Shown here: in pieces, positions 51,152-59,443 of the stretch
How positions within the stretch are numbered: position 1 is the stretch's first letter
How the letters are laid out: each line of letters starts with the position of its first letter
Source of the DNA: Caballeronia jiangsuensis
GTDB lineage: Bacteria > Pseudomonadota > Gammaproteobacteria > Burkholderiales > Burkholderiaceae
Assembly (NCBI GenBank): GCA_000648925.1
Contig: JFHF01000006.1
Location: forward strand, 1 to 64,000
Length of the DNA: 64,000 bases
Direction of reading: 5' to 3'
Translations under genes and position numbers: made by a program
The notes under the pieces: generated by a model
The model's input: the letters and a program-made list of their open reading frames with translations, nothing else
What the model was told of the DNA's origin: nothing
Databases searched by the model: none

Positions 51152-51610
51152 CTATTCCTCGACCCGTTCAGTCGGCGGTCGCCAACAAAACTGATAACCG
51201 TATCCGGCCGCGACCGCACGCACGCTACGCCTGAAGTCGCTACGAATAGCCGCCCAATCGCAATCCGCCAGTTGCTGGCCTTTCGGCAACTCGAAGTCGA
51301 GCGTGATCGCCATATCGGTTAACAACGATAGCGACCCGCCTCGATTGAGAAAGGCTCTAATGAACTCAACGAAGTCGTAAAGCGGACCGCCATCCGCGTG
51401 CTGCCGCTCGTGACATTCTTCACAGAGCGTGACCAGTTCGCCCGGGTCGTAGTCCCACGGATCGGCGTCGCGCCGATAGAAAAGATGGTGAACGTTGAGA
51501 GTGCGACGACCGCTATCGCAAGCCTTGCAACGGAAGCCATCGCGCTGCATGATTTCGAGCCGCGTTTTTTGCCAGCGCGGATCGCGCAGCTTTGCAGAAT
51601 AGTCCGTCAT
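51152..51610 (-). CDS. HNH endonuclease (early region)
   Basis: The 152-residue protein has RDPRWQKTRLEIMQRDGFRC, a CKAC knuckle, TLNVHHLFYRRDADPWDYDP and LVTLCEECHERQH, a full HNH motif. It lies just ahead of the replication initiator. Phage-encoded early HNH enzymes are common; the role may be homing, host DNA cutting or recombination. Confidence 0.88.
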   Translation of the reverse strand: MTDYSAKLRDPRWQKTRLEIMQRDGFRCKACDSGRRTLNVHHLFYRRDADPWDYDPGELVTLCEECHERQHADGGPLYDFVEFIRAFLNRGGSLSLLTDMAITLDFELPKGQQLADCDWAAIRSDFRRSVRAVAAGYGYQFCWRPPTERVEE

Positions 51611-51621
51611 GATCGCCCCCG

Positions 51622-51834
51622 TCAGGCGAACGTGAACGGTAGTGGCGCGACCTGCTGCGCGTTATGCAGGCGCAGCTCGTCGCTCATGCTGATATCGGTG
51701 TTCGGACCGGTGAGACGGCCTTTGAAGCGCAGGTCGATCCACCAGTCAAACAGGCCTTCTGTTCTGCACTGGTCTGCACGTTCGTGCGCGTTCATCCATT
51801 GCTGCTGCCGATATGAACGTTGTTGTTCGCCCAT
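51622..51834 (-). CDS. Small hypothetical protein, first gene of the replication operon
   Basis: ATG 51834 seven bases after GGAG gives 70 residues: MGEQQRSYRQQQWMNAHERA, then EGLFDWWIDLRFKGRLTG. No family is recognised. As the first gene on the leftward early transcript it is a candidate for a Cro-like or regulatory protein, but no HTH is visible. Confidence 0.55.
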   Translation of the reverse strand: MGEQQRSYRQQQWMNAHERADQCRTEGLFDWWIDLRFKGRLTGPNTDISMSDELRLHNAQQVAPLPFTFA

Positions 51835-52291
51835 GATGAATCTCCGTCGAAACATTGACTCCTTTCGGACTGGTCCCGAAACATCGTTTGCGCATCATTT
51901 TGGTATCACTGGGCGTCTTTTACGAATTGAAGCTTGCGGTACGGAGAAAAGAGTAATCCCCGAATCAAGCGATTCGCAAGGGGGAATCTGTAACGCGCCG
52001 GGATTTTTAGCCGGCAATCTCGCATTATTAATTTTATGTATCGGCGAAAAAGCTCTAAATCACTTTGATAAAGAAGAAAGTCTTGCGCGACGGGGCTTTG
52101 CGGGCGATCTAGGTGGATTCCCTTAATAGAGCGTACGGAACGCTTGCTATAGCCTCTATCAATGACAGCAACCGGTAAGGAAACATTCATTGGTGTCGGT
52201 ATGATGAAATCGCCTGTAGGGGAATTCACCTAGAAAAAGTGGCAAATTTCGCGTTATGACCAGGCCCTGCGTAATGTGCAATATCCGGTCG

Positions 52292-52310
52292 ACTCCCGAA
52301 GGGAGTTTTT
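52292..52310 (+). terminator. Short terminator-like hairpin
   Basis: ACTCCC and GGGAGT flank a GAA loop and are followed by TTTTT. It faces the rightward (recombination) direction. A six-bp stem is short, so it may act as an attenuator subject to antitermination. Confidence 0.6.
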
Positions 52311-52460
52311 ACTGCGCAAACCCAATCCAGCATACGATTACCGCGTCTGAATTACACTGTTGCCTAATTATTGTCCGTAAAAAGTGGTGGGCGCCGTACG
52401 CGATATGTCCAAAAAGATCAAGGGTAAATCATTCTCCTGAGGACTTCCCTTTTTGCGTGA

Positions 52461-52509
52461 CGCGGATTAACTTTCGAATCCTGCGCTGCTCAATCCGCAT
52501 TAATCCGCG
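52461..52509. promoter_or_regulatory. Candidate operator: three AATCCGC half-sites
   Basis: CGCGGATTAA (52461-52470) and TTAATCCGCG (52500-52509) are a perfect 10-bp inverted repeat 29 bases apart. A further direct AATCCGC is at 52492-52498, ten bases (one helical turn) from the one at 52502-52508. Spacing and location upstream of the recombination genes suit binding of a dimeric repressor. The regulator is unknown. Confidence 0.45.
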
Positions 52510-52643
52510 AATCACCACAGCGCGTAAGTCTCGACCTCCGTTGCACAAAAATTAAGTGGCGATAACGCCATAAATTGACGCCGCAATCATTCCGAGGTTG
52601 CAATCGTTATTGCAAAGTCTTTTGCATTCGGAGAATCCATTCC

Positions 52644-52985
52644 ATGAAGAAGAAGACCATTTTCGTCGTGCGCGCCGATATGACGCTCGACGAGCTTCGT
52701 AGCGCCCGGCTTTTCGTGGACGAATTGATCGAGCAGAAGTTTCAGCCCGAGAAGCCCAAGCGCAAAACCCGTAACGCTGCCGCGCAATCGCTCGATCTGC
52801 TCGGCCTGCCCAAGAACCTGCATGGCGCGCTGACCGATGCGAGCTTCGCGACGGTCGGTGACGTTCTCAAGCAATCCAAGGCGTCGCTCATGCACGTGCC
52901 CGGTCTGCATTCCAAGTCGGTGCTGCAACTTCAACAGGCGCTGGCCGAACACGGTCTTGCATTGAAGGAGGACAGCGAGCAATGA
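52644..52985 (+). CDS. Small protein with RNA-polymerase alpha-CTD-like domain
   Basis: The 113-residue protein starts MKKKTIFVVRADMTLDELRS. Residues ~52-108 read LDLLGLPKNLHGALTDASFA, TVGDVLKQSKASLMHVPGLH and SKSVLQLQQALAEHGLAL, matching the helix-hairpin-helix arrangement of the RpoA C-terminal domain. It is the first gene of the rightward operon and overlaps the exonuclease gene (ATGA). It could compete for DNA or transcription factors, or assist recombination. The domain resemblance is read by eye. Confidence 0.65.
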   Translation: MKKKTIFVVRADMTLDELRSARLFVDELIEQKFQPEKPKRKTRNAAAQSLDLLGLPKNLHGALTDASFATVGDVLKQSKASLMHVPGLHSKSVLQLQQALAEHGLALKEDSEQ

Positions 52986-53899
52986 ACAAGGCAACCAAGA
53001 TCGCTCGAAGTGTCGACGATCGACAGGGCATCATGGGCGGCTCGGATGCGCCGGTTGCGGTCGGCGTCTCGCCGTTCAGGATGAAGATGAATCTGTGGAT
53101 GGAGAAGACGAACCGCATCGAGCCGCCCAATCTCGATGACGTCGAAGCCGTGCGCTTCGGCACGTTGTTCGAACCAATCCTGATGAACGAGTTCGCGCGG
53201 CGCACGGGGAAAAGCGTGCGCCGAGAGAACCTGATGACCGTGCATCCGGAGTTCAGCTATCTCGGCGCGCATATCGATCGGCGCGTCGTCGGCGAAGCGG
53301 CCGCCGTCGAAGGCAAGACCACCAGCGATTGGGCGTTCAAGCAGTTATGGGGCACGCCCGGCACGGACGCCGCGCCCGCGTACGTGCTCGCCCAGGTGCA
53401 TTTCTACTTCGCGCTCTGGCCGGCGTTCGAGAAGTTCTATGTCCCCGTTCTGGTCGGCGGCCAGAAGATGGAAATCTTCGAGGTTCCGCGCGACGAGACG
53501 ATCAGCAACGAGATCATCGCGAAGATGGTTGAGTTCTGGGAGTGCTATGTCCTGCCCGATGTGCCGCCGCCGCTCGAGGACGAGGACCTCGACCATCCGG
53601 GCGCGCTCGAACTGCTCAAGAAGGTCTATCCGCACTCGGATGGATCGGTGCGTCATCTCGATCCGAAGATCCGCCCGTATGTCGAGATGATGATCGCGGA
53701 ACAGGAGGTCAGGAAGCAGGCCGATGCCGCGATCGACACCTGCAGGACGCGCATTCTCAAGGCGATGGAGAACAGCGCGGTCGGCGTCGTCGAGGGCGTC
53801 GGCGAAGTCCATCGCAAGTTCATCCAGCGTCGTGGCTACACGGTCGAGCCGACTCAATACCTCGACCTGCGAATCAAACTGCCGAAGGAGGAAGCATGA
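52982..53899 (+). CDS. YqaJ-type phage recombination exonuclease
   Basis: The 305-residue protein has the YqaJ/lambda-exo pattern: IMGGSDAPVAVGVSPFRMKM, AVRFGTLFEPILMNEFARRT, and the catalytic AAVEGKTTSDWAFKQLW (E-x-K). Later comes QVHFYFALWPAFEKFYVPVL. It resects double-strand ends 5' to 3' and works with RecT encoded next to it (four-base overlap). Confidence 0.92.
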   Translation: MNKATKIARSVDDRQGIMGGSDAPVAVGVSPFRMKMNLWMEKTNRIEPPNLDDVEAVRFGTLFEPILMNEFARRTGKSVRRENLMTVHPEFSYLGAHIDRRVVGEAAAVEGKTTSDWAFKQLWGTPGTDAAPAYVLAQVHFYFALWPAFEKFYVPVLVGGQKMEIFEVPRDETISNEIIAKMVEFWECYVLPDVPPPLEDEDLDHPGALELLKKVYPHSDGSVRHLDPKIRPYVEMMIAEQEVRKQADAAIDTCRTRILKAMENSAVGVVEGVGEVHRKFIQRRGYTVEPTQYLDLRIKLPKEEA

Positions 53900-55119
53900 A
53901 CGCGATTCCGCAGCAGCAGGCGCCCTCGATCGAGACCGAGCGTCGAGCGTTGACGACCGTCGATCTTTCGCCACAAGCGATGGTCGATCTGAAGTCGGTG
54001 GCGGAGTCGATCGCCCAGGGCGGCATCGTCATCCCGGAGCACTTTAGAAACAAACCCGGCGCGGTGCTGGCGGTCATGATTCAGGCGATCCAGTGGCGCA
54101 TCAATCCAATCGGCGTGCTCCAGAAAACGCACATCACGCAAGGCGGGCTGCTCGGCTACGAAGCGCAGCTTATTAACGCGATCATTATCAAGAACGCGCC
54201 GATCATCAGCCGCCCCGAGTATGAGTACTTCGGTGACTGGTCGAAGGTCAACGGCAAGTGCGAGGAACGCAAGTCCGACAAGGGCGGTAAGTACTACGTG
54301 GCCACCTACACGAAAGACGACGAGAAAGGGCTGGGCGTGATCGTGCGCGCGACGTTCATTGGCGAGGACGAGCCGCGCGAGATTGTCGTGACGATGCAGC
54401 AGGCCTATCCGCGCTTCTCGACGCAATGGGCCACCGATCCGGCGCAGCAACTCGGCTATCTGGCCGTGCGCAAGTGGTCGCGCCGCTACGCGCCCGATGT
54501 GATCTTGGGCGCGTACACGCCGGAAGAACTCGCGGCGCGCGAGCACGAGCGCGATATGGGCGCGGTCGATGAAGTCCACGGCGACGACGAGCGCGAGACC
54601 ATCAAGACCGGCAACGCCGGATTGAAGCAGCGCATGCAGCGCCGGGCCGCGGCTGCGCGCGAGCCCGTCCCGACGCTCGACGAAGTCCTCACGGCGATCC
54701 GCGAGGCGAAGAACAAGGTCGATATGGCGGCGGCGGCCGCGCTCGCTGAACGGCTGCACACCGACGAAGAAAAGGCGATCGCCCGCACTGCCTATGATGA
54801 TCGCCGCGAGGAAGGACGACGCACCGCCAAGCAGCAACGCGAGCAGCCCGAGCAGCCGGCAGAGCAGGACGATCAGAAACACGCCCAGGACGCGCCTACG
54901 AGCGCCCAGAGCGCTCCGTCCGATAACGGCTTTACGGTCACATTCGCCGAGGTCGCGAGTTCGCTGGACGCCGCTGAGCGGCGCGGCGACACGGACGCGC
55001 TCGGAGCCGCGGCGGATCTGATCGCGCAGGTCGACAGCAAGGACCAGCAGGCGGAACTCCGCACGATGTTCGAGGCGGCCATGAACCGGCTGCAAGGCGG
55101 CGAGACGGGAGACGCGTGA
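53896..55119 (+). CDS. recT: RecT-family single-strand annealing protein
   Basis: ATG 53896 overlaps the exonuclease stop. The 407-residue protein contains the RecT core: VMIQAIQWRINPIGVLQKTH, ITQGGLLGYEAQLINAIIIK and YLAVRKWSRRYAPDVILGAY. The C-terminal ~150 residues are an acidic, Gln/Ala-rich extension longer than in typical RecT, possibly for SSB or partner contact. Anneals complementary strands in phage recombination. Confidence 0.93.
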   Translation: MNAIPQQQAPSIETERRALTTVDLSPQAMVDLKSVAESIAQGGIVIPEHFRNKPGAVLAVMIQAIQWRINPIGVLQKTHITQGGLLGYEAQLINAIIIKNAPIISRPEYEYFGDWSKVNGKCEERKSDKGGKYYVATYTKDDEKGLGVIVRATFIGEDEPREIVVTMQQAYPRFSTQWATDPAQQLGYLAVRKWSRRYAPDVILGAYTPEELAAREHERDMGAVDEVHGDDERETIKTGNAGLKQRMQRRAAAAREPVPTLDEVLTAIREAKNKVDMAAAAALAERLHTDEEKAIARTAYDDRREEGRRTAKQQREQPEQPAEQDDQKHAQDAPTSAQSAPSDNGFTVTFAEVASSLDAAERRGDTDALGAAADLIAQVDSKDQQAELRTMFEAAMNRLQGGETGDA

Positions 55120-55289
55120 TGAGAGCAGCGGCCAGAAGCGAAGCCTATCAGCAAGGCCGGCAAGCCAACTTGAACAAGGAAGCGCCGAGCGATAATCCTT
55201 ATCATCCTGAGGAGGAGTACGTTAGCTGGAACCAGTGGGACGACGGCTGGGTCGATGCGCGCAACGCCGAGCGGAGGGGCGCATTATGA
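55119..55289 (+). CDS. Rmf/CrpP-like small protein
   Basis: A 56-residue frame starts at an ATG overlapping the recT stop and ends overlapping the next start. It reads ARSEAYQQGRQANLNKEAPS, then DNPYHPEEEYVSWNQWDDGW and ARNAERR. The YxxGxxA...NPY....W..GW..A pattern is that of ribosome modulation factor-like/CrpP-like proteins, common in phage recombination operons. Function is unproven here. Confidence 0.65.
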   Translation: MRAAARSEAYQQGRQANLNKEAPSDNPYHPEEEYVSWNQWDDGWVDARNAERRGAL

Positions 55290-55558
55290 TCCTCGGTCCG
55301 CACATCATTGCCACGGAGTACGAGCATTTTGCGAAAGCGAACGTTCCGCCGGGCGCGAGCCTTGGTCAGTATGCGGACATGCAGCGCGCTTTCTTCGGTG
55401 GCGTGCTGTTCGTCCTGAGACTGACCGACATTCTGTCCGAACTGGAAGACGAGGAGGCAATCGAGGCATTGAATGAGGTACGCGATGAAGCCAACGGATT
55501 CGCGCTCTCGCAATTCCTCATCGGCACGGCGCTCGCTCAGGGAGACAAACAGTCATGA
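55286..55558 (+). CDS. Hypothetical phage protein
   Basis: A 90-residue protein starts MILGPHIIATEYEHFAKANV, helical, with SELEDEEAIEALNEVRDEAN. It overlaps both neighbours by four bases within the recombination operon. Function unknown. Confidence 0.65.
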   Translation: MILGPHIIATEYEHFAKANVPPGASLGQYADMQRAFFGGVLFVLRLTDILSELEDEEAIEALNEVRDEANGFALSQFLIGTALAQGDKQS

Positions 55559-56058
55559 TCGACTTCCAGCAAACAGAGTTGCGCATCACGAAAGCCAATC
55601 CGCGCGTCGAGATTCATGGAGATGACGAAGTATTGGCGATGGACCTGCGTATCGAGATGAACGTGCCGAACACGATACTGGACAAGCTCAGCGACCAGTT
55701 GCGCCCGTCGCTCTATCGCGCCAACGGCGACGGCGACCTGCTCGGCAAGGACGCGCAACACATGCCGCATCTGCGCTTCCCGCAGCTTGGGCCGTTGCCG
55801 TGGAATCTGTCGCTCTCGCCGGTCGCGCTGACGCTGCATCTCGGCGCGAAGAAAAACGAAGTCATACTCGCCGATGCGTCGTTCAACAAGTTGCGGATCA
55901 CGCCTTTCGACGGCGGGACCTGTGAACTGATCTGGCGCTTGCAGTTCCACCCGAGCGAGGAAGAAGCGGCGCGCGTCATGACCGTTCTAAAACATACAAT
56001 CAAGGGGACGCTCGACACGAGCGAAGCGACGATCGACGGGGAGGACGGCGATGACTGA
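55555..56058 (+). CDS. Conserved hypothetical phage protein
   Basis: A 167-residue protein starts MIDFQQTELRITKANPRVEI, then DLRIEMNVPNTILDKLS, FPQLGPLPWNLSLSPVALTL and TPFDGGTCELIWRLQFHPSE. It looks like a beta-rich phage domain found repeatedly near recombination genes; no function is assigned. It overlaps the following gene by eight bases. Confidence 0.68.
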   Translation: MIDFQQTELRITKANPRVEIHGDDEVLAMDLRIEMNVPNTILDKLSDQLRPSLYRANGDGDLLGKDAQHMPHLRFPQLGPLPWNLSLSPVALTLHLGAKKNEVILADASFNKLRITPFDGGTCELIWRLQFHPSEEEAARVMTVLKHTIKGTLDTSEATIDGEDGDD

Positions 56059-56227
56059 TCGACGTTACTTCGATCCGCGCTCGCTCGATCCGCGTCAGCG
56101 CCGACGCGTGCCGGTCGTCGCGCAGATCATGAGCGGGCTGCTGATGGCGTTAGTGATCGTGCTGCTGCTGCTCGCGATCACAGCCGCATCGTGGGCGATT
56201 CTATATTTGATTCACTCGGCACCGTGA
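56051..56227 (+). CDS. Small single-span membrane protein
   Basis: A 58-residue protein has a basic N-terminus (MTDRRYFDPRSLDPRQRRRV) and a strong membrane segment (SGLLMALVIVLLLLAITAAS), ending AILYLIHSAP. It starts inside the previous gene's end, so translation is coupled. Possible exclusion or anchor protein; function unknown. Confidence 0.6.
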   Translation: MTDRRYFDPRSLDPRQRRRVPVVAQIMSGLLMALVIVLLLLAITAASWAILYLIHSAP

Positions 56228-56240
56228 AAGGACGGGCATC

Positions 56241-56525
56241 ATGCAGAAGCGAGAACAGGAACGAATCGACGACGGCGCGCTTTCGCATGCGGTCATCATC
56301 GGGGAGGAAGGCGACGGCTTCACGATCACGACCGAGGACGGGCGGCCGGCGACGCTCGCCGTGATCGATCCCGCGACCGGCGCAGTCATCGAGAGTGGTC
56401 CCACGCTGACCGGGGAAGTCTGGTTTGTCGCCGTTGAAGCGTATCGGCGTTTTCTGGTTGGAAAAAAGGCCCTGCGGATCATGTCATCGCCGCAGGGCTT
56501 CTTCGAAGACAGGGAGCCAGACTAG
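56241..56525 (+). CDS. Hypothetical protein convergent with the integrase
   Basis: A 94-residue protein begins MQKREQERIDDGALSHAVII and has VWFVAVEAYRRFLVGKKALR. It is the last rightward gene and overlaps the integrase stop by four bases tail to tail. A role as directionality factor for the serine integrase cannot be excluded by position, but no HTH is visible. Confidence 0.58.
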   Translation: MQKREQERIDDGALSHAVIIGEEGDGFTITTEDGRPATLAVIDPATGAVIESGPTLTGEVWFVAVEAYRRFLVGKKALRIMSSPQGFFEDREPD

Positions 56526-58312
56526 GCCGCCGCTTTCACGCGGCGCGCGCGCGTCGGACGAGTCGTCGGCTTCGCGATGATCGACTCGTTCTCGACGTGA
56601 TCGCCGCGATAGAACGCGCCGGTCTTCCGGTCAATCAGAAACCCTCGCCTGACGTTCTGCTTGGATTCCAGACGTATCTCGATCAGATCCTGGCCGCGAT
56701 CGGTGGCCCGCTTAATCTCGATGCGCTTGAAGGTGTCGACGACGAGCAGCCGCGCTTTCGTGCGCGCTGCCGGGTCAAGCTGCTCGACGCCATTGCGCAG
56801 CTTCGCCCAGACTTCGGCCATCGCCGGGCGTGACGCGCGATGCGCCGACTCGATCTTATATTCGAGGTCGGCAACGGCCTGTTGCTGTGTCTTGAGTTCG
56901 ATTTCGCGCTTGCGCGCGCGTTGAATGAACATCGCCGGCGTATCGTCGCCGGCCGCTTCGATCGCGTCCAATAGCTTTTGCATGGCCGCTTCGGTCTGCG
57001 CGACGGCGGCGCGCGCGAGCGCAAGCTGGCCGTTCAAGTTTCGGCTCTGATCCTCTTGCTCGGTGAATAGCGCTGTGAGGTTCATCTGGTCGCTGCAATA
57101 GGCCATGATCGCGCGCTCGATCGGGACGATCGATACGGACGACTCTGTGCACAAGTTTTTTGCTTTCGTCACGCCTGTGCAGATTAGGCGTCTGTGCCCG
57201 TCCTGCGGCTTGCCATCGGCGCGACGGCTGCGCGACAAAACATTCTGTCCCGCCATCGCCGATCTGCAGCGCATGCACTTCGTGATTCCCACGCCGTTGA
57301 TGATCCCGACGATCCGACTCTGATGGTTGGCGACGCGGCCGCCTTGTTTGCGCATCTGCTGCAGTTCTTCGAACTCGGCTTCGGTCATCAGCGGCGGATA
57401 GTAGCCGGATAGCACGTAGGTCTGCGCATCGTGATATTGCGACTTGCCGAGGACGATCGTTTTCTCACCGATCAGCGCGCGATTACTCATGATGTCGTAC
57501 AGGCGGGTCGTATTGGCGAGTCCGCTGATGACGTTACCCATACGCGTTTTCTTGAGCTTGCCGTGTAAGTCGAGCTTCGGCGGCGGCAACGGGATACCCG
57601 CTTCGTGCAGCATCGCGAAACAGCGGCGTGTCGATGCGCCCGCTCGGAAGTAGCCGAGCATCGCCATCAACGGCGTGACGAACTCGGGCAGCAGTTCATA
57701 TTCATTGGTCTTGGCGTTGTACTTGACCCAGCCCGGGTCTTTTCCGACGGCTGCGCGCTTGCGGCTTGTTCCCGCTTGCCATGCTTGCGCGTTCCGATGC
57801 GCCGCGTCGAGGATACGATCTTTCTTGCGTTCGCTTTCCTCATTGGCGCGCATGCTGACGCCAAGCGCGAGGAACAGGATGCCCGGATTCTTCTTGACCG
57901 ATTCGAGACTGATGCGGGTATTGTCGGCGGCCGTCACGACCTCGATGCCCGCGATCAAGATGCCGTAGAGTTGTGCCTGCGCGATGATCGGTTCGGCGCG
58001 AGAGAGTCGGTCAAGCGACTCGACGATCAGAACCGAACCGGGCGGGATCAGCCCGTCCTCGATCGCTTTCAGAAAGACGCCGAAATTTCCCTTCTCGATG
58101 TGCTTCTCATGGAACGCGGAAAGACCTTCGTCTTTCAACGTCAGACTCGTATCGAGTTCCATGCCATGCTGTTCCGCCCACTTGACAGCGTAATCGAGCT
58201 GTCGCGCGATACTCGCGCCGGATGCCTGTTTTGCGTTGCTGAAGCGCAGATAACTATACACGCGCGGGCTGGCGTATATCGCCGGCGCCGTCGCTTTCTT
58301 CGTCCTTGCCAT
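56522..58312 (-). CDS. Large serine recombinase (prophage integrase)
   Basis: The 596-residue protein begins with the resolvase catalytic domain (VYSYLRFSNAKQASGASIAR; catalytic S25 in the R-x-S motif, and VLIVESLDRLSRAEP). A recombinase domain follows, then a zinc ribbon (CMRCRSAMAG, later CTGVTKAKNLC) and a C-terminal coiled coil (LAEQ-like heptads around SRNLNGQLALARAAVAQTEA). Such enzymes integrate between attP and attB without host factors. The gene is 48 bases from the attR palindrome, as expected, and is oriented so host MFS transcription reads into it. Confidence 0.96.
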   Translation of the reverse strand: MARTKKATAPAIYASPRVYSYLRFSNAKQASGASIARQLDYAVKWAEQHGMELDTSLTLKDEGLSAFHEKHIEKGNFGVFLKAIEDGLIPPGSVLIVESLDRLSRAEPIIAQAQLYGILIAGIEVVTAADNTRISLESVKKNPGILFLALGVSMRANEESERKKDRILDAAHRNAQAWQAGTSRKRAAVGKDPGWVKYNAKTNEYELLPEFVTPLMAMLGYFRAGASTRRCFAMLHEAGIPLPPPKLDLHGKLKKTRMGNVISGLANTTRLYDIMSNRALIGEKTIVLGKSQYHDAQTYVLSGYYPPLMTEAEFEELQQMRKQGGRVANHQSRIVGIINGVGITKCMRCRSAMAGQNVLSRSRRADGKPQDGHRRLICTGVTKAKNLCTESSVSIVPIERAIMAYCSDQMNLTALFTEQEDQSRNLNGQLALARAAVAQTEAAMQKLLDAIEAAGDDTPAMFIQRARKREIELKTQQQAVADLEYKIESAHRASRPAMAEVWAKLRNGVEQLDPAARTKARLLVVDTFKRIEIKRATDRGQDLIEIRLESKQNVRRGFLIDRKTGAFYRGDHVENESIIAKPTTRPTRARRVKAAA

Positions 58313-58360
58313 GTTCAAACCCTCGCGTTATTGAGAACACGCGCTTCAAGTCTAGGATAC

Positions 58361-58383
58361 GAACAGTACGTTTGCGCACTTCG
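58361..58383. other. attR junction
   Basis: The phage half-palindrome GAACAGTACGTTTGC ends at the shared GCAC (58376-58379), after which host MFS sequence TTCGAAC begins. Combined with 1717-1733 it rebuilds an attP in which 12 of 18 symmetric base pairs match, centred on AC. The att sequences are seen; the crossover is inferred. Confidence 0.8.
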
Positions 58384-58637
58384 AACAGAAAGTAGCCGAG
58401 GAAGAAGATGCCCGCGCCGATGCCGTAGATGGTTTCGGAGAAGCGCAGATCGTTGAGCATCTGCAGCTTGGCGAAGCCCACATTCACGCGGTCGAGATAC
58501 GCACCGAGATAACACAGCATCAGAAAGGGAATGAGGCGGCGTCCGACCTTGGCATAGGTCTTCGCCTCGAAGCCGATGTCATCCTCGGAGGACGCGAATT
58601 CAGCCGTTGCCGCCGATGCGGCCAGTTTGGATTTCAT
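58377..58637 (-). pseudogene. MFS transporter, 5' part (87 codons), split by prophage
   Basis: This fragment encodes the start of the MFS protein and its first helices (KVGRRLIPFLMLCYLGAYLD, RVNVGFAKLQM and IYGIGAGIFFLGYFLFEV). After the attR core the frame runs into phage DNA and stops at 58254 after 40 foreign residues. The remainder is at 646-1713. It retains the native start and upstream context, so transcription from the host promoter would continue into the integrase. Confidence 0.92.
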
Positions 58638-58693
58638 AGATGTCTCCAGCCATGTTTGGCGCCCCGGTTATCCGGGTGCGCCGTTACGTGCGA

Positions 58694-59443
58694 TCAGTGA
58701 ATCAACATGCCGCCGTTCACATCGAGCGTCACGCCGGTGAGATACGACGACATATCGCTTGCAAGAAAGAGGCATGCATTGGCGATATCCGCCGCATCGC
58801 CGAGACGCGCGAGCGGAATGCCCTTGATGATGTCCGCGCGCATCTCGGGCGTGAGCTTGCCGCCGGTGATATCGGTTTGAATCAGGCCCGGCGTGATCGA
58901 ATTCACGCGGATGCCGTCGCCGCCGAACTCGCGCGCCATCGCCTTCGCAAGCCCCAGCACGCCGGCCTTCGCCGCGCTGTAATGCGGTCCGCCGAAGATG
59001 CCGCCGCCACGTTGCGCCGACACCGACGACATGCACACGATGCTGCCGCTCTTCTGCTTTTTCATGTGCGGAATCACGGCCTGCGACATATAGAGCGTGC
59101 CGAGCAGATTCACGCCGATGACGGCATCGAAGTTATCCGCGCCGATCTCCAGCGTCTTGATCGGCTGCGTGATGCCCGCGTTGTTGATGAGCACGTCGAT
59201 GCGCCCGTACTTGTCGATCGTCGCATTCGCGGCGGCGACGCACGCGGCCTTGTCGGTGACATCGCATGCGAGGCCGAGATGGCCATCGCCCAGATCGTTC
59301 GCGGCGCTTTGCGCGTCCGCTTCCTTCAGGTCCAGCACGACGATGCGCGCGCCCTGTGCCGCGAGCGCCTTCGCCGTCGCCTTGCCGATTCCGCGCGCCG
59401 AAGCCGCGCCCGTGATGATCACTACCTGCTTGTCGAGCAACAT
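58694..59443 (-). CDS. SDR family oxidoreductase (3-ketoacyl reductase-like)
   Basis: The 249-residue protein has the classical SDR features: VIITGAASARGIGKATAKAL (cofactor loop), NNAG (LINNAGITQ), catalytic S in MSSVSAQRGG and YSAAK, and a C-terminal GVTLDVNGGM. It reduces or oxidises a hydroxyl group with NAD(P). GGAG precedes the ATG. It lies 56 bases upstream of the MFS gene and is the first gene of the catabolic operon. Substrate unknown; a sugar or polyol fits the transketolase context. Confidence 0.93.
   Translation of the reverse strand: MLLDKQVVIITGAASARGIGKATAKALAAQGARIVVLDLKEADAQSAANDLGDGHLGLACDVTDKAACVAAANATIDKYGRIDVLINNAGITQPIKTLEIGADNFDAVIGVNLLGTLYMSQAVIPHMKKQKSGSIVCMSSVSAQRGGGIFGGPHYSAAKAGVLGLAKAMAREFGGDGIRVNSITPGLIQTDITGGKLTPEMRADIIKGIPLARLGDAADIANACLFLASDMSSYLTGVTLDVNGGMLIH

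Larger units (their letters stand above)
51835..52643. promoter_or_regulatory. AT-rich divergent control region (putative genetic switch)
   Basis: About 800 bases of visibly lower GC content lie between the leftward replication genes and the rightward recombination genes. Open frames on both strands here lack ribosome-binding sites and family resemblance, and no repressor gene was recognised. The region holds a terminator-like hairpin (52292-52310) and repeated AATCCGC elements (52461-52509). Early promoters and operators are expected here. Confidence 0.5.
1713..58379. mobile_element. Prophage, HK97-type siphophage with serine integrase (about 56.7 kb)
   Basis: A complete set of packaging, head, tail, replication and recombination genes lies between two halves of one host MFS gene. 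A large serine recombinase sits beside the right junction. The boundary is a shared GCAC (1713-1716 and 58376-58379). Joining outside the boundary restores the host reading frame. Joining inside gives a 36-bp imperfect palindrome, as expected for attP. The element carries a restriction-like cassette, a NACHT operon and one IS5-family insertion as extra cargo. Structural genes look intact, but no CI-like repressor, endolysin or holin was recognised. Confidence 0.95.

Noticed and set aside
51906..52229. Minus-strand frame of 107 codons in the control region, considered as a repressor
   Set aside because: No HTH, GTG start without a ribosome-binding site, no family resemblance.
52256..52555. Plus-strand frame of 99 codons in the control region
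   Set aside because: No ribosome-binding site, unusual composition, and it spans the terminator-like hairpin and operator repeats.
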